Shown one piece after another: positions 36,918 to 44,920 of a DNA stretch of 47,923 nt. Positions within the stretch are counted from its first letter, which is position 1, and every line of letters starts with the position of its first letter. Origin of the DNA: Paucilactobacillus suebicus DSM 5007 = KCTC 3549 (lineage in GTDB: Bacteria > Bacillota > Bacilli > Lactobacillales > Lactobacillaceae); the NCBI RefSeq assembly GCF_001434475.1, contig NZ_AZGF01000018.1, positions 1 through 47,923 of the forward strand. The letters run 5' to 3'. Made by a program: the position numbers and the translations under genes. Under the pieces are notes generated by a model. The model was not told the DNA's origin, did no database searches, and was given only the letters and a program-made list of their open reading frames with translations.

Positions 36918-37994
36918 CTAAACCTCCCGTTGCTGCATTGATTCGATAAATTCATCGAACAATCCGTTAGTTTCATCTGGTCCTGGAGCTCCATCAGGGA
37001 AAAATTGAACCGAAAAGGCCGGAAAACTTCTGTGACGCAACCCCTGAACCGTGTCATTAACGAGATCAATATACGTCACAAACAGTTTATTTCTGTCAAC
37101 AGATTGACGGTCCACAGCGAATCCTTGTCCTTGTGATGCGTAAATAATATGATCTGTAATAACCTCTTTAATTGGATGGTTCATACCATGATGTTCAGCA
37201 GGCAACTTGCTGACTTCAGCCTGATTTGCCATCGCAAATAGTTCGTGTCCGAGACCAATTGCAAATAGTGGAATCTCTGTTTGAACTAACTGGATCATTT
37301 CTAGAACTGAATCATTAAGGTCATGTGGATTTCCCGGACCAGTTGATAAAATGACACCGTCAGGATCTAACCGTAGCACGTCTTCAGCAGATGCATTGTA
37401 CGGCAAAACTGTCACATTACAATTTCTGCGACCGAGTTCACGCAAAATTCCATGTTTTAAACCAAAGTCAATGACGACCACACTTAGTCCAGTTCCCGGG
37501 TTTGGATACGGTTTTGGTGTTGATACCTGTGCTACTTGTTGATTTGTTAAAACGGTTGCGTTTAACTGGTCAAATGCATGTTCATCAGCCACTGGGACAA
37601 TACTTGCCTTCATGGTTTTACCAACCTTACGCAATTTTCTTACAACAGATCGGGTATCAATTCCCGTAATACCAGGAATGTTCATTTGTTTCAAATATTG
37701 ATCTAGTGATAATCGGCTTATTCTGTTAGTCGAAACATTTGCCAATTCTCTGACAATTACGCCTTTGATAGTCGGCAAAATCGACTCATAATTTGCTTGA
37801 TTAATTCCCGAACTGCCAATGTTTGGTTGTGTAAAGATAACGATTTGGTTATGGTAAACTTGGTCGGTAATAATTTCTTGGTATCCAGTCATGCTAGTGT
37901 TGAAAACAAGCTCACCAGTAGTTACTGCCGGAGCTCCAAATCCTTCACCTTCGTAAGCTGATCCATCTTCTAAAATTAAATATCGCTTCGTCAC
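36918..37994 (-). CDS. CarA-like protein, glutaminase triad lost
   Basis: A 358-residue relative of the carbamoyl-phosphate synthetase small subunit, which releases ammonia from glutamine. The N-terminal CPSase domain is well kept (LEDGSAYEGEGFGA, GELVFNTSMTGYQEIITD, IPGITGIDTRSVVRKLR). The class I glutaminase domain (about 170-355) keeps VIDFGLKHGILREL and ILSTGPGNPHD. The nucleophile elbow, normally with Cys, is FAIGLGHEL with Gly247. The catalytic His and Glu positions are Phe332 and Asp334 (VQFFPDGAPGP). SQNHGFAV has become SQGQGFAV. Glutamine hydrolysis is therefore not expected. GTG 37994 has AAGAAGG upstream. It is in an operon with rluD (36 bases) and carB (2 bases). Confidence 0.88.
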   Translation of the reverse strand: MTKRYLILEDGSAYEGEGFGAPAVTTGELVFNTSMTGYQEIITDQVYHNQIVIFTQPNIGSSGINQANYESILPTIKGVIVRELANVSTNRISRLSLDQYLKQMNIPGITGIDTRSVVRKLRKVGKTMKASIVPVADEHAFDQLNATVLTNQQVAQVSTPKPYPNPGTGLSVVVIDFGLKHGILRELGRRNCNVTVLPYNASAEDVLRLDPDGVILSTGPGNPHDLNDSVLEMIQLVQTEIPLFAIGLGHELFAMANQAEVSKLPAEHHGMNHPIKEVITDHIIYASQGQGFAVDRQSVDRNKLFVTYIDLVNDTVQGLRHRSFPAFSVQFFPDGAPGPDETNGLFDEFIESMQQREV

Positions 37995-38030
37995 AAGAAT
38001 GCCTTCTTTGCAAAGTATTTTGAATTATAC

Positions 38031-38954
38031 TTATAAATCTGTTTGATCGAGTTGATCTAACATTTTTTGAAAATATTCAGGTAATGGTGCTTCAAAGGTC
38101 ATTTGCTTTTTGGTCGTTGGATGAATAAATCCCAACAGACGTGCATGCAAGTACTGGCCGTTGCCAGGTAAGGTTTTACGAGGCCCATACAATGGATCAC
38201 CTGCAAGTGGATGGTGAATATATTGCATATGTACTCGTATTTGGTGTGTCCTGCCGGTCTCAAGCCTACAGCTGACAAGGGTATAATGTTGATAACGCTT
38301 CAGTACTTGAAAATGGGTGACAGCATGGCGACCATCCGCAATTATCGCCTGTTTTTGGCGATTAACTATTGATCTTCCAATCGGTGCATCGATTGTCCCC
38401 TTGCTTTCGGTTATTTGACCATGAACAATTGCAACATATTCGCGTTCATTTGTTTTATTTTTTAGTTGAGCTGCCAAAAATCTATGAGCCTGATCATTCT
38501 TAGCCACCATCAATAATCCAGAAGTATCCTTGTCGATTCTGTGAACTATTCCTGGCCTAAATTCGCCATTAATGGTTGATAATGGGCTGTGATATAGTAG
38601 TGCATTAACAAGAGTATGATCTGGATGTCCTGCCGATGGGTGAACTACCATTCCTTGAGGCTTATTAACGACGATGACGTCATCATCTTCATAAACAATA
38701 TCTAACGGAATGTTTTCCGGCTCTAAATCAATTTTTTTTGGTTCAATTGGGATTACCTTGATCTTATCATTGATTTCAAGGTGATATTTAGCTTTAACCG
38801 GATGACCATTAACTAAAACGTGATCTTCGTCAATCCATTTTTTTATTTGAGATCTGGATTCGTCTGGAATTAGTGTACTCAACGATTTATCTATTCTACC
38901 AAGCTGATTATCATCAGTTATGGAAAAATTCATTTCCTTATTTTGCATTTTCAT
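38031..38954 (-). CDS. RluD family 23S rRNA pseudouridine synthase
   Basis: A 307-residue enzyme that isomerises specific uridines in large-subunit rRNA. An N-terminal S4 RNA-binding domain (about 18-75, RIDKSLSTLIPDESRSQIKKWI) is followed by the RluA-type catalytic domain with GIVHRIDKDTSGLLMVAK (catalytic Asp) and LETGRTHQIRVHM. The length and the S4 domain point to the RluD/YlyB group. I chose ATG 38954, which follows AGAAGG at good spacing; GTG 38960 overlaps that RBS. It starts inside the end of lspA, the usual lspA-rluD coupling. Confidence 0.94.
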   Translation of the reverse strand: MKMQNKEMNFSITDDNQLGRIDKSLSTLIPDESRSQIKKWIDEDHVLVNGHPVKAKYHLEINDKIKVIPIEPKKIDLEPENIPLDIVYEDDDVIVVNKPQGMVVHPSAGHPDHTLVNALLYHSPLSTINGEFRPGIVHRIDKDTSGLLMVAKNDQAHRFLAAQLKNKTNEREYVAIVHGQITESKGTIDAPIGRSIVNRQKQAIIADGRHAVTHFQVLKRYQHYTLVSCRLETGRTHQIRVHMQYIHHPLAGDPLYGPRKTLPGNGQYLHARLLGFIHPTTKKQMTFEAPLPEYFQKMLDQLDQTDL

Positions 38955-39393
38955 CGTCACCTTCTAGCCAAACAGTTATTATTAGCCAAATCACGCCGAT
39001 TGTTAGACATGAATCAGCGATATTAAAAATTGGAAAATTGATAAAATCTAACTGAAACATGTCCACTACATATCCTAAGCGAATTCGATCAATAAAATTT
39101 CCAATTGTGCCGGCTAAAATGAATGCGATACTAAATCCGTACATTTTAGAAGCTCTGAAGTGCCATAAAAAGTATCCAAGGACAACAAGTGCGATAATAG
39201 TGATAATTGTGAAAAGCCATTGTTGACCACTTAGAATACTCCAAGCAGCACCATTATTACGTAGATTGGTAAATGATAAAATTGATGGAATAAACTCGTG
39301 AACTTGATTTAAACCAATATTTTGAACCGTAATATATTTAACTGTCTGATCAATGACCACTAAAACAGCCATTAATAAGAAGTAATATGGCAT
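38938..39393 (-). CDS. lspA: Lipoprotein signal peptidase II
   Basis: A 151-residue integral membrane aspartyl protease that removes signal peptides from lipidated prolipoproteins. It has four predicted helices. The two catalytic aspartates are in GTIGNFIDRIRLGYVVD and FNIADSCLTIGV. The N-terminus YYFLLMAVLVVIDQTVKYI is typical. I chose ATG 39393 because GGGGGA lies just upstream; the longer frame from 39435 includes this RBS. It overlaps rluD by 17 bases and follows ebsA closely. Confidence 0.95.
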   Translation of the reverse strand: MPYYFLLMAVLVVIDQTVKYITVQNIGLNQVHEFIPSILSFTNLRNNGAAWSILSGQQWLFTIITIIALVVLGYFLWHFRASKMYGFSIAFILAGTIGNFIDRIRLGYVVDMFQLDFINFPIFNIADSCLTIGVIWLIITVWLEGDDENAK

Positions 39394-39409
39394 TGATATT
39401 CCCCCAAGC

Positions 39410-39805
39410 TTATTTTTCGGTTTCATTATTTTCAAGTTGTTGTTTCAAGGATGCCAGTGAGTTTGGCATAAATGAAAAGAACATTGTCTGTCCGTTTACG
39501 GTCATATGAAGTGAACGTTTGTTAAATTTCAGTTGACGAATTGAATTTCGTGGAATGATCATGTAGTCTTTTTGAAGAACACGGCTAAAGATAAGCTTTG
39601 TTGGCGTAACTAAAACAGTCCTTCGTGAAATTTGAACAACGGCCAAGAATATAAAAATTACAAATAGCACGGCCGTGATCCATTGGAAATGCGTTATCTC
39701 AAGCCATATAATGATTCCTAATAGTAAAATAACGGTTGTCCAGCACCAGCTAATGATGGCTGAAACCGGATTTGGTTGGTAAAAGTATCTTTGTTGTTCT
39801 TCCAT
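39410..39805 (-). CDS. EbsA-like membrane protein
   Basis: A 131-residue protein with two hydrophobic helices near the N-terminus (about residues 17-36 and 42-60) and a C-terminal cytoplasmic part of beta strands (VLVTPTKLIFSRVLQKDYMIIPRNSIRQLKF). This fits the EbsA family, named from an enterococcal gene near aggregation-substance functions, which in lactobacilli commonly lies beside lspA and an RNase HI-like gene. The function is not known. I chose ATG 39805 with AAGGAG eleven bases upstream; TTG 39814 is only two bases from it. Its C-terminal codons lie before lspA, so it heads that operon. Confidence 0.65.
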   Translation of the reverse strand: MEEQQRYFYQPNPVSAIISWCWTTVILLLGIIIWLEITHFQWITAVLFVIFIFLAVVQISRRTVLVTPTKLIFSRVLQKDYMIIPRNSIRQLKFNKRSLHMTVNGQTMFFSFMPNSLASLKQQLENNETEK

Positions 39806-39852
39806 AAAGTACAATTCTCCTTAAAAATAATAATAAAAATGAGGTTACAATA

Positions 39853-40242
39853 ATGATTAAAATTTACACGGATGCCGCAACAAAAGGAAATCCTGGTCCG
39901 ACTGGGTTAGGATTTCTGATTGTTCAAAATCAAGTTGCCATTCAAAAAACAGAAACTCTTAAATTAGCAACTAACCACGAGGGCGAATTTGCGGCTGCTA
40001 TTGCAAGTTTTAGCTACCTAAAGGAACATTATGGTGCTAATGAGACAGTTTTATTTTATACCGATAGTCGCCTGTTGAGTGATGCAATTGGTAAAAATTA
40101 CACAAAACATTACAAATCACAACTTGCAGACTTATCTAAATTATTTGAACACTTTAATTTAGTAATTACCAGATGGATACCAGAAAAGGAGAATAATGGT
40201 GCGCACAATCTGGCTAATCAAGCACTCAAAAGGCTTGATTAG
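39853..40242 (+). CDS. RNase HI family protein
   Basis: A 129-residue RNase H-fold protein. Acidic residues are visible at Asp7 (YTDAATKGNPGP), Glu45 (HEGEFAAAIASF) and Asp71 (FYTDSRLL). The fourth carboxylate, expected in an ADxLA-like motif, is His118 in NGAHNLANQAL. It belongs with YpdQ-like or RVT_3-type RNase H proteins and may cleave RNA-DNA hybrids weakly or not at all. The RBS is weak (GAGG). It is divergent from ebsA and has a strong terminator after it. Confidence 0.82.
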   Translation: MIKIYTDAATKGNPGPTGLGFLIVQNQVAIQKTETLKLATNHEGEFAAAIASFSYLKEHYGANETVLFYTDSRLLSDAIGKNYTKHYKSQLADLSKLFEHFNLVITRWIPEKENNGAHNLANQALKRLD

Positions 40243-40318
40243 CTCGGTGAAATTCCCCAGTACTAAGTATATCAAAATTATGTCCAAAATGAGCATTAAA
40301 CCAGTCATTTCGGCAAAA

Positions 40319-40355
40319 CAAAAAGTCGTGTGATAATCACACGACTTTTTGTTTT
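40319..40355. terminator. Bidirectional terminator
   Basis: AAAAGTCGTGTGA (40321-40333) and TCACACGACTTTT (40337-40349) pair perfectly around a 3-base loop. A-rich and T-rich flanks suit both the RNase HI-like gene and the convergent nitroreductase gene. Confidence 0.93.
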
Positions 40356-40364
40356 AATTTTTGT

Positions 40365-40967
40365 TTAGTCAAACGTCTTGAAACGCTGATCATCATCCAT
40401 AAATTCTTTATCGCCAGCATCCTCTTCAATGGATCCAAATGGCATTTCTGCTCTTAAGCGCCAATCTGATGGTACGTCGAAAGCATCACGAATCTGATCG
40501 TCAATTAGTGGGTTATAATGTTGCAAACTTGCACCAATATTGTTTTCTGCTAAAGCTGTCCAAACAGCAAAGTTTGCAATCCCCATACCTTGTTCTGACC
40601 AGTCATAAAAGTTATCTGCATAAAGAGGTGCCTGTTCCTTAAACGCTTCAACGACTGACATGTCTGTGAAATACAAGATTGTACCAAATCCAGCTTTAAA
40701 GCTGTTAATCTTTGAGACTGTCCTAGCGTAAGCCTCTTCGGTTGGAACTTCACTCTTTAAACGTTTTGCAACAATATCCCATACTTTATCATGTGAATCA
40801 CCAAACGTGATGATTGCGCGAGTCGTCTGGTTGTTAAACGCTGTTGGCAGGTTTTTAATAGTCTCTTTGATTAATTGATTGATTTGATCTTTAGGTTGAT
40901 TGACATTTTTTCCAAGCGCATAGATCGAACGACGATTCTTGGATAAGTTAATTAATTCATTTTTCAT
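40365..40967 (-). CDS. Nitroreductase family oxidoreductase
   Basis: A 200-residue FMN-dependent NAD(P)H oxidoreductase. Family marks are NRRSIYALGKNV at the N-terminus (FMN phosphate contact), PTAFNNQTTRAIITFG and FAVWTALAENNIGASLQHYNPLIDD. The C-terminus has WRLRAEMPFGSIEE. The substrate is unknown; quinones, nitro compounds or redox balance are possible. I chose ATG 40967 with GGAGG nine bases upstream; the longer frame from 41021 starts before the RBS. Monocistronic as far as can be seen. Confidence 0.93.
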   Translation of the reverse strand: MKNELINLSKNRRSIYALGKNVNQPKDQINQLIKETIKNLPTAFNNQTTRAIITFGDSHDKVWDIVAKRLKSEVPTEEAYARTVSKINSFKAGFGTILYFTDMSVVEAFKEQAPLYADNFYDWSEQGMGIANFAVWTALAENNIGASLQHYNPLIDDQIRDAFDVPSDWRLRAEMPFGSIEEDAGDKEFMDDDQRFKTFD

Positions 40968-41064
40968 ATTTGAAATCCTCCGATTAATAATAAAATATTT
41001 CAACGGTTCCAAATATATCATACTTACTAAATGTAAGTAAAGCCATTTTCTGAAAATTAATTAA

Positions 41065-42195
41065 TTATCGTTGCTTCTTTCCCCAGAATTGGAATAAATC
41101 GGTTCTTAACGATCCGTTATACAGTTTTCTTTTTTTAGTAGCCTTTTCGCCATAAAAGGTTTCAAATTCTAAATCACTTGTTAGGATGTATTTGCTCCAG
41201 GTCGTCATTGGTCTATATACGTCTCCCATCTGTTCATAAAGTTTACGAACTGATTCTTGATCACCCAGACGTTCACCGTACGGAGGATTAGCAACTAAAA
41301 CTCCATTTATTTTATCGGTATGCCAATCTTTAACTGCTAATTGCTTGAAAGTAATATCCTGAAGTAATCCAGCCTCTCTAGCATTAACATGAGCGATGTC
41401 AATCATATTTTGATCGATATCATAGCCTGTGATGTCTAAAGGAGTATCATAGTCCGCCTTTGAATCAGCTTCATCACGTACCTGCTGTGACAAGCCTTCA
41501 GGTGTAATGCTCCATTTTTCGCACGCAAAATCGCGATTAAATCCGGGAGCAATGTTTCTGCCAATCAAAGCGGCCTCGATTGGAATGGTCCCAGAGCCAC
41601 AGACAGGATCAACAAATGGATTATCTGTAAACCAATGGGCAAGTAAAACCAGAGCGGCCGCCATATTTTCTTTCATTGGTGCGCCACCTTTTGCGGCACG
41701 ATACCCGCGTTTAAACAGACTACTTCCGGTTGTATCAAGTGTTAGGATAACGTGATCTTTGTTAATCATTACTTCCAAAGGATATAGCGCACCATTTTCT
41801 GGTAGCCTAGTTCTGCGGTGGTAAACTTCACTCATCTTAGCAACGATTGCTTTTTTAACAATGGACTGCACATTGGGTACACTATGAAGTTGAGAATTAT
41901 GTGACCGTCCCTCAACTGGAAATTCTGCATCGATTGGTAGTAAACTGTCCCAATCTAGGGCTTTAGTTTGTTCAAATAGTTCGTCAAAGGTAACGGCTTC
42001 AAATTCACCGACAATTATTTTGACCCGATCTGCGGTTCTTAGCCACAAATTAGCCTTTAAAATATCTTCCATGTCTCCCTTGAATCGAACTCGCCCATTT
42101 TCAACTTGCGTGTCGTACCCTAGATCTCTTAGCTCACGACCAACGAGTGCTTCGATACCAGCGGCAGCTGTGACCATTAAATTATACTGTGTCAT
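41065..42195 (-). CDS. ypsC: RlmL-type class I rRNA methyltransferase with THUMP domain (YpsC)
   Basis: A 376-residue SAM-dependent RNA methyltransferase related to the N-terminal part of RlmL, which methylates guanine in 23S rRNA. The THUMP domain covers about residues 45-155. The Rossmann methyltransferase part has FVDPVCGSGTIPIEAALIGRNIAPG (SAM loop) and the catalytic VANPPYGERLG. GAGGT precedes the ATG. The nearby order gpsB-rnpB-ypsC is conserved in Firmicutes, but here a LacX-like gene lies between rnpB and this gene. Confidence 0.93.
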   Translation of the reverse strand: MTQYNLMVTAAAGIEALVGRELRDLGYDTQVENGRVRFKGDMEDILKANLWLRTADRVKIIVGEFEAVTFDELFEQTKALDWDSLLPIDAEFPVEGRSHNSQLHSVPNVQSIVKKAIVAKMSEVYHRRTRLPENGALYPLEVMINKDHVILTLDTTGSSLFKRGYRAAKGGAPMKENMAAALVLLAHWFTDNPFVDPVCGSGTIPIEAALIGRNIAPGFNRDFACEKWSITPEGLSQQVRDEADSKADYDTPLDITGYDIDQNMIDIAHVNAREAGLLQDITFKQLAVKDWHTDKINGVLVANPPYGERLGDQESVRKLYEQMGDVYRPMTTWSKYILTSDLEFETFYGEKATKKRKLYNGSLRTDLFQFWGKKQR

Positions 42196-42271
42196 TTTTT
42201 ACCTCTTCACTAATTTCTTTGTCAGTCAATTATAGCAAATTTATGAATCCATGCGGCTGATTTGATGAAAA

Positions 42272-42308
42272 CAAACAAAAAACTTCGGAAGTTTCCGAAG
42301 CTTTTTAA
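42272..42308 (-). terminator. Terminator of the minus-strand LacX-like gene
   Basis: CTTCGGA (42283-42289) pairs with TCCGAAG (42294-42300) around AGTT. Read on the minus strand it is followed by TTTTTTG. It ends the LacX-like transcript before the ypsC gene. Confidence 0.85.
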
Positions 42309-42316
42309 AAATGTAA

Positions 42317-43198
42317 CTATTTTAGTGTAATTTCATAACCGTAATTTTTGGTCTTACCTGTGTCAACTGTGACATTAGCCTCTTTAGCAAGAAGGTCGCT
42401 TTGCTGACCACTAATATCAGGCAATCCTTGGAAAGGTTCTATGCAAAGGAATGGCGCGTTTGCTCCCTCTTTTGTCCACAAGCAGACATATTGAAAATCA
42501 GTCAATGTTAATTCTATGCTATGTTCAGATTTAGGCGAGCTCAATTTAACTCCATCAATTCCACTATTTTCTATGATTACCAAACCAGCCTCAAACATGT
42601 CGTGATTAAGTTTGATATTGCTCTTATTCGCAGCAGCAAGTGGAATGATCTTGCCATCCCGGTACGGTGCTGGAGTTTTTACAATTTCAAATTGCTTTAA
42701 ATCAAGATTAGCTGGTTGAAAGTTTAATTCATAGTCATCAAATGAAGCATCTCCACCAATTGGTACATTAAATGCGGGATGTGAGCCAATTGAGAAAGCG
42801 AATTGTTTGTCATCTTTGTTAACAATTTCAAAGTTAAATTTAAGGCCACTGTTGGTTAACGTAAAAGTGACATCTAGTTCAAATTCAAATGGATATAGAA
42901 CTTTTGTATCACTGTTAGCTTCCAGTGAAAGTGTTAACGATGAACCATTGTTTTCTTTAACACTGAATGTTTGACCACCTGCAAATCCATGCTGTGGCAT
43001 TTTGTATTCTTTGCCTTGATACGTGTATGAGTCTGCTTCTGATCTACCGATTGCAGGAAACAGTACCGGTGCATGTTTGGGCCACAGGTCATTATTCCAG
43101 ATGTAATCAAAATCTCCTGATTTGTTGACTAAATGTGTTAACTCTGCACCCTTTTCGTTAATTTCAGCTTTGAATTGCTCGTTTTCAATAACTTGCAT
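42317..43198 (-). CDS. LacX-like aldose 1-epimerase family protein, second copy
   Basis: A 293-residue galactose-mutarotase-like protein: KGAELTHLVNKSG, FPAIGRSEADSYTYQGKEYKMPQHGFAGG with the conserved His, FSIGSHPAFNVPIGG, and FLCIEPFQGLPDISGQ with the Glu. It has the same layout as the copy at 17770-18636 but clearly different sequence, so these are old paralogs or of separate origin. AAGGAG precedes the ATG. It interrupts the usual rnpB-ypsC neighbourhood. The sugar substrate is unknown. Confidence 0.9.
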   Translation of the reverse strand: MQVIENEQFKAEINEKGAELTHLVNKSGDFDYIWNNDLWPKHAPVLFPAIGRSEADSYTYQGKEYKMPQHGFAGGQTFSVKENNGSSLTLSLEANSDTKVLYPFEFELDVTFTLTNSGLKFNFEIVNKDDKQFAFSIGSHPAFNVPIGGDASFDDYELNFQPANLDLKQFEIVKTPAPYRDGKIIPLAAANKSNIKLNHDMFEAGLVIIENSGIDGVKLSSPKSEHSIELTLTDFQYVCLWTKEGANAPFLCIEPFQGLPDISGQQSDLLAKEANVTVDTGKTKNYGYEITLK

Positions 43199-43376
43199 CT
43201 ATATACGCTCCTTTATAGTAATAACTGTTATACCAGTATCTTGAATCCGCTTCCATTATAACCCACAACTTTAGAAAGTCAATTCTGTATTGCTGATATT
43301 AGGCCAATTGTGAACTACTTCAGATACAATAATTAAATTGTTTTAGTCCTTATATATTAGTTTTAGTACAAGTAAA

Positions 43377-43409
43377 CAAAAAAAGCTGGATGACCGAAGT
43401 CATCCAGCT
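43377..43409 (-). terminator. Terminator of rnpB
   Basis: AGCTGGATGAC (43384-43394) pairs perfectly with GTCATCCAGCT (43399-43409) around CGAA. On the minus strand an uninterrupted T-run follows. Confidence 0.93.
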
Positions 43410-43411
43410 AC

Positions 43412-43803
43412 CTGTTTGTAAATTTCTGTAAGCCATGTTTTGTCGAAGTACATTCTTCAGGCAGAATATACAGTGATAATCATCTATCTCGAGACATACG
43501 TCTCCCCCCACAATCAGTTCAATTACCTATGTGAAGCTCCCCTACCATAAGTTTGGGTTTCCCGCTCGAGGGGTTTACCGCGTTCCATCAATATAGTTTC
43601 CTACATTGCTTCGTCACTGTGGCACTTTTCAGGAATACTGGGGCATAGCCGAAACCTTAGCCGCTTTTTCCGCCGTAACCATTACTGGTTCCCCGGCTTA
43701 TTTTTTCACCGAGCACGAACACTACAAGCATCTCAGCCTGTGCGAGCATGGACTTTCCTCAGCTGATACGAACCAGCCGCGATTATCCAAAATTTACAAA
43801 TCA
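43412..43803 (-). ncRNA. rnpB: RNase P RNA, type B
   Basis: The catalytic RNA of RNase P, which matures tRNA 5' ends. Read on the minus strand it has GAGGAAAGTCCATGCTCGCA (the conserved region after P3/P4), AGTGCCACAGTGACGAAG, GGAACGCGGTAAACCCCTCG and GGTAGGGGA. The 3' segment is ACAAAACATGGCTTACAGAA. The ends pair as P1: TTTGTAAATT near 43791-43800 with AATTTACAAA near 43415-43424. The overall plan is the Bacillus-type (type B). The exact ends are estimated from P1 and may be off by several bases. It starts just after gpsB; its terminator follows at once. Confidence 0.96.
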
Positions 43804-43813
43804 TTCGAATTGA

Positions 43814-44173
43814 TTAAAGAAGGTGTGAATCAGACTGATCGTTGCCAATTTGTGAACCGAATACGCGACGTTCAAGGTTTGACAATCGCTTAAGAATATC
43901 CATATTAGTTGCACTTGACACAGGCTGTTCATTGGTTGAACGAGAACCCATTGAGGCGCCTACTTCAACCTGACGATTTAATTCATCAACCTTTGCTTTA
44001 AGACGGTCATTCTCACCTTGAAGCCTAGTGATTTCTTTATTGAACGCATCGTAGTCCTTGATAACATCGTCAAGAAAACTGTCAACGTCAGTCGGATCAT
44101 ATGCAGATCCCATTCTTTTTTCTTTAAATTCCTTTTGGAGAATATCCTTTGGAGTAAAGTTAATGTTATCCAA
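43814..44173 (-). CDS. gpsB: Cell-division protein GpsB
   Basis: A 119-residue DivIVA-related adaptor that shuttles penicillin-binding proteins between division site and side wall. The N-terminal membrane-binding and PBP-binding domain shows [40 protein letters not shown] coiled coil follows ([21 protein letters not shown]), then a linker and a short C-terminal helical segment ([16 protein letters not shown]). I chose TTG 44173 because TGAGGTG lies six bases ahead; GTG 44182 overlaps that RBS. It is beside ypsA and close to pbp1A, a likely partner. Confidence 0.95.
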   Translation of the reverse strand: MDNINFTPKDILQKEFKEKRMGSAYDPTDVDSFLDDVIKDYDAFNKEITRLQGENDRLKAKVDELNRQVEVGASMGSRSTNEQPVSSATNMDILKRLSNLERRVFGSQIGNDQSDSHLL

Positions 44174-44281
44174 TGTTAACACCTCAGTCGTGATTTCTTA
44201 AATACCTAATCTAGTTTACCAAAAAAATAGCTAATTGCAACCATAAATCAGCATCTTCATACTTTCTTTCTCTTTTGTTTA

Positions 44282-44836
44282 CTATTCCTGCTTATCTTCT
44301 TCAATCTCTGTTGCAATTTCTTGAAGCTCGTCAAAATCTATCAGACTAATTGGGTATGGATGAGCGTCAGCGAAGCTTTTTGCTGCTTCCAAATCATATT
44401 GCATTTTTCCTGGGTATTCTGGATCATATATGAATAGTGCCTCATCAGTATGTGATAGCATAAACTGCTGGTAATTTTTTAATTGCATGGGTGATTTGTA
44501 AGGACTATCGCTGACTTGATCAGAAAAATCTGCCTTAGAAATTAATTCTTGCAATTTTGTCCTATTATTCTCATTCCATTGGCTACCAAATTCAGCAAAA
44601 GGTAACATTACAGCAATTTTCAGTTCTGGATATTGGCTTTTTAATTCCGATCCACACTCTGTGCACCATTGTTCTACACCAAGTTGTGGCCCTGTAATTA
44701 GCCAATCAACACCTTGTTCGATTCTCTGCGATAATGATTGAGTGATCGCCTTTTTAATCACTGTCACCTTTGGATCATTGTCTTGAAAGACACTTAATTC
44801 ATAACTACGGTAACCACTGATCCATAAACGACTCAT
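44282..44836 (-). CDS. ypsA: YpsA family SLOG-fold protein (DUF1273)
   Basis: A 184-residue Rossmann-like protein of the SLOG superfamily. It shows LWISGYRSYELSVF at the N-terminus, VDWLITGPQLGVEQWCTE (the glycine-rich ligand loop), KIAVMLPFAEFGSQWNENNR and HTDEALFIYDPEYPGKMQYDL. In B. subtilis and S. aureus, YpsA influences cell division and is encoded next to gpsB, as here. A nucleotide-related ligand is expected for SLOG proteins but has not been read from this sequence. GAGG precedes the ATG. Confidence 0.93.
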   Translation of the reverse strand: MSRLWISGYRSYELSVFQDNDPKVTVIKKAITQSLSQRIEQGVDWLITGPQLGVEQWCTECGSELKSQYPELKIAVMLPFAEFGSQWNENNRTKLQELISKADFSDQVSDSPYKSPMQLKNYQQFMLSHTDEALFIYDPEYPGKMQYDLEAAKSFADAHPYPISLIDFDELQEIATEIEEDKQE

Positions 44837-44887
44837 TATTGAACCTCTATTCAGTAAAATTTAAAATTTATTTGCCCTGTTCTTTGG

Positions 44888-44893
44888 TATAAT
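44888..44893 (+). promoter_or_regulatory. -10 box of the recU-pbp1A promoter
   Basis: A perfect TATAAT lies 28 bases before the recU start codon in the divergent ypsA/recU gap. No convincing -35 box is seen at 16-18 bases upstream. Confidence 0.5.
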
Positions 44894-44920
44894 ACTGTAT
44901 AGCTGGGAGGATTGCAAAAG

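Noticed and set aside
37995-38030. PyrR-type attenuator or upstream pyr regulatory element before carA
   Set aside because: The gap is only 36 bases and has neither the PyrR-binding loop nor a terminator/antiterminator pair.
43606-43893. A 95-codon plus-strand open frame
   Set aside because: It is antisense to RNase P RNA and the end of gpsB. The conserved structure of rnpB explains the sequence, and the frame has no RBS.
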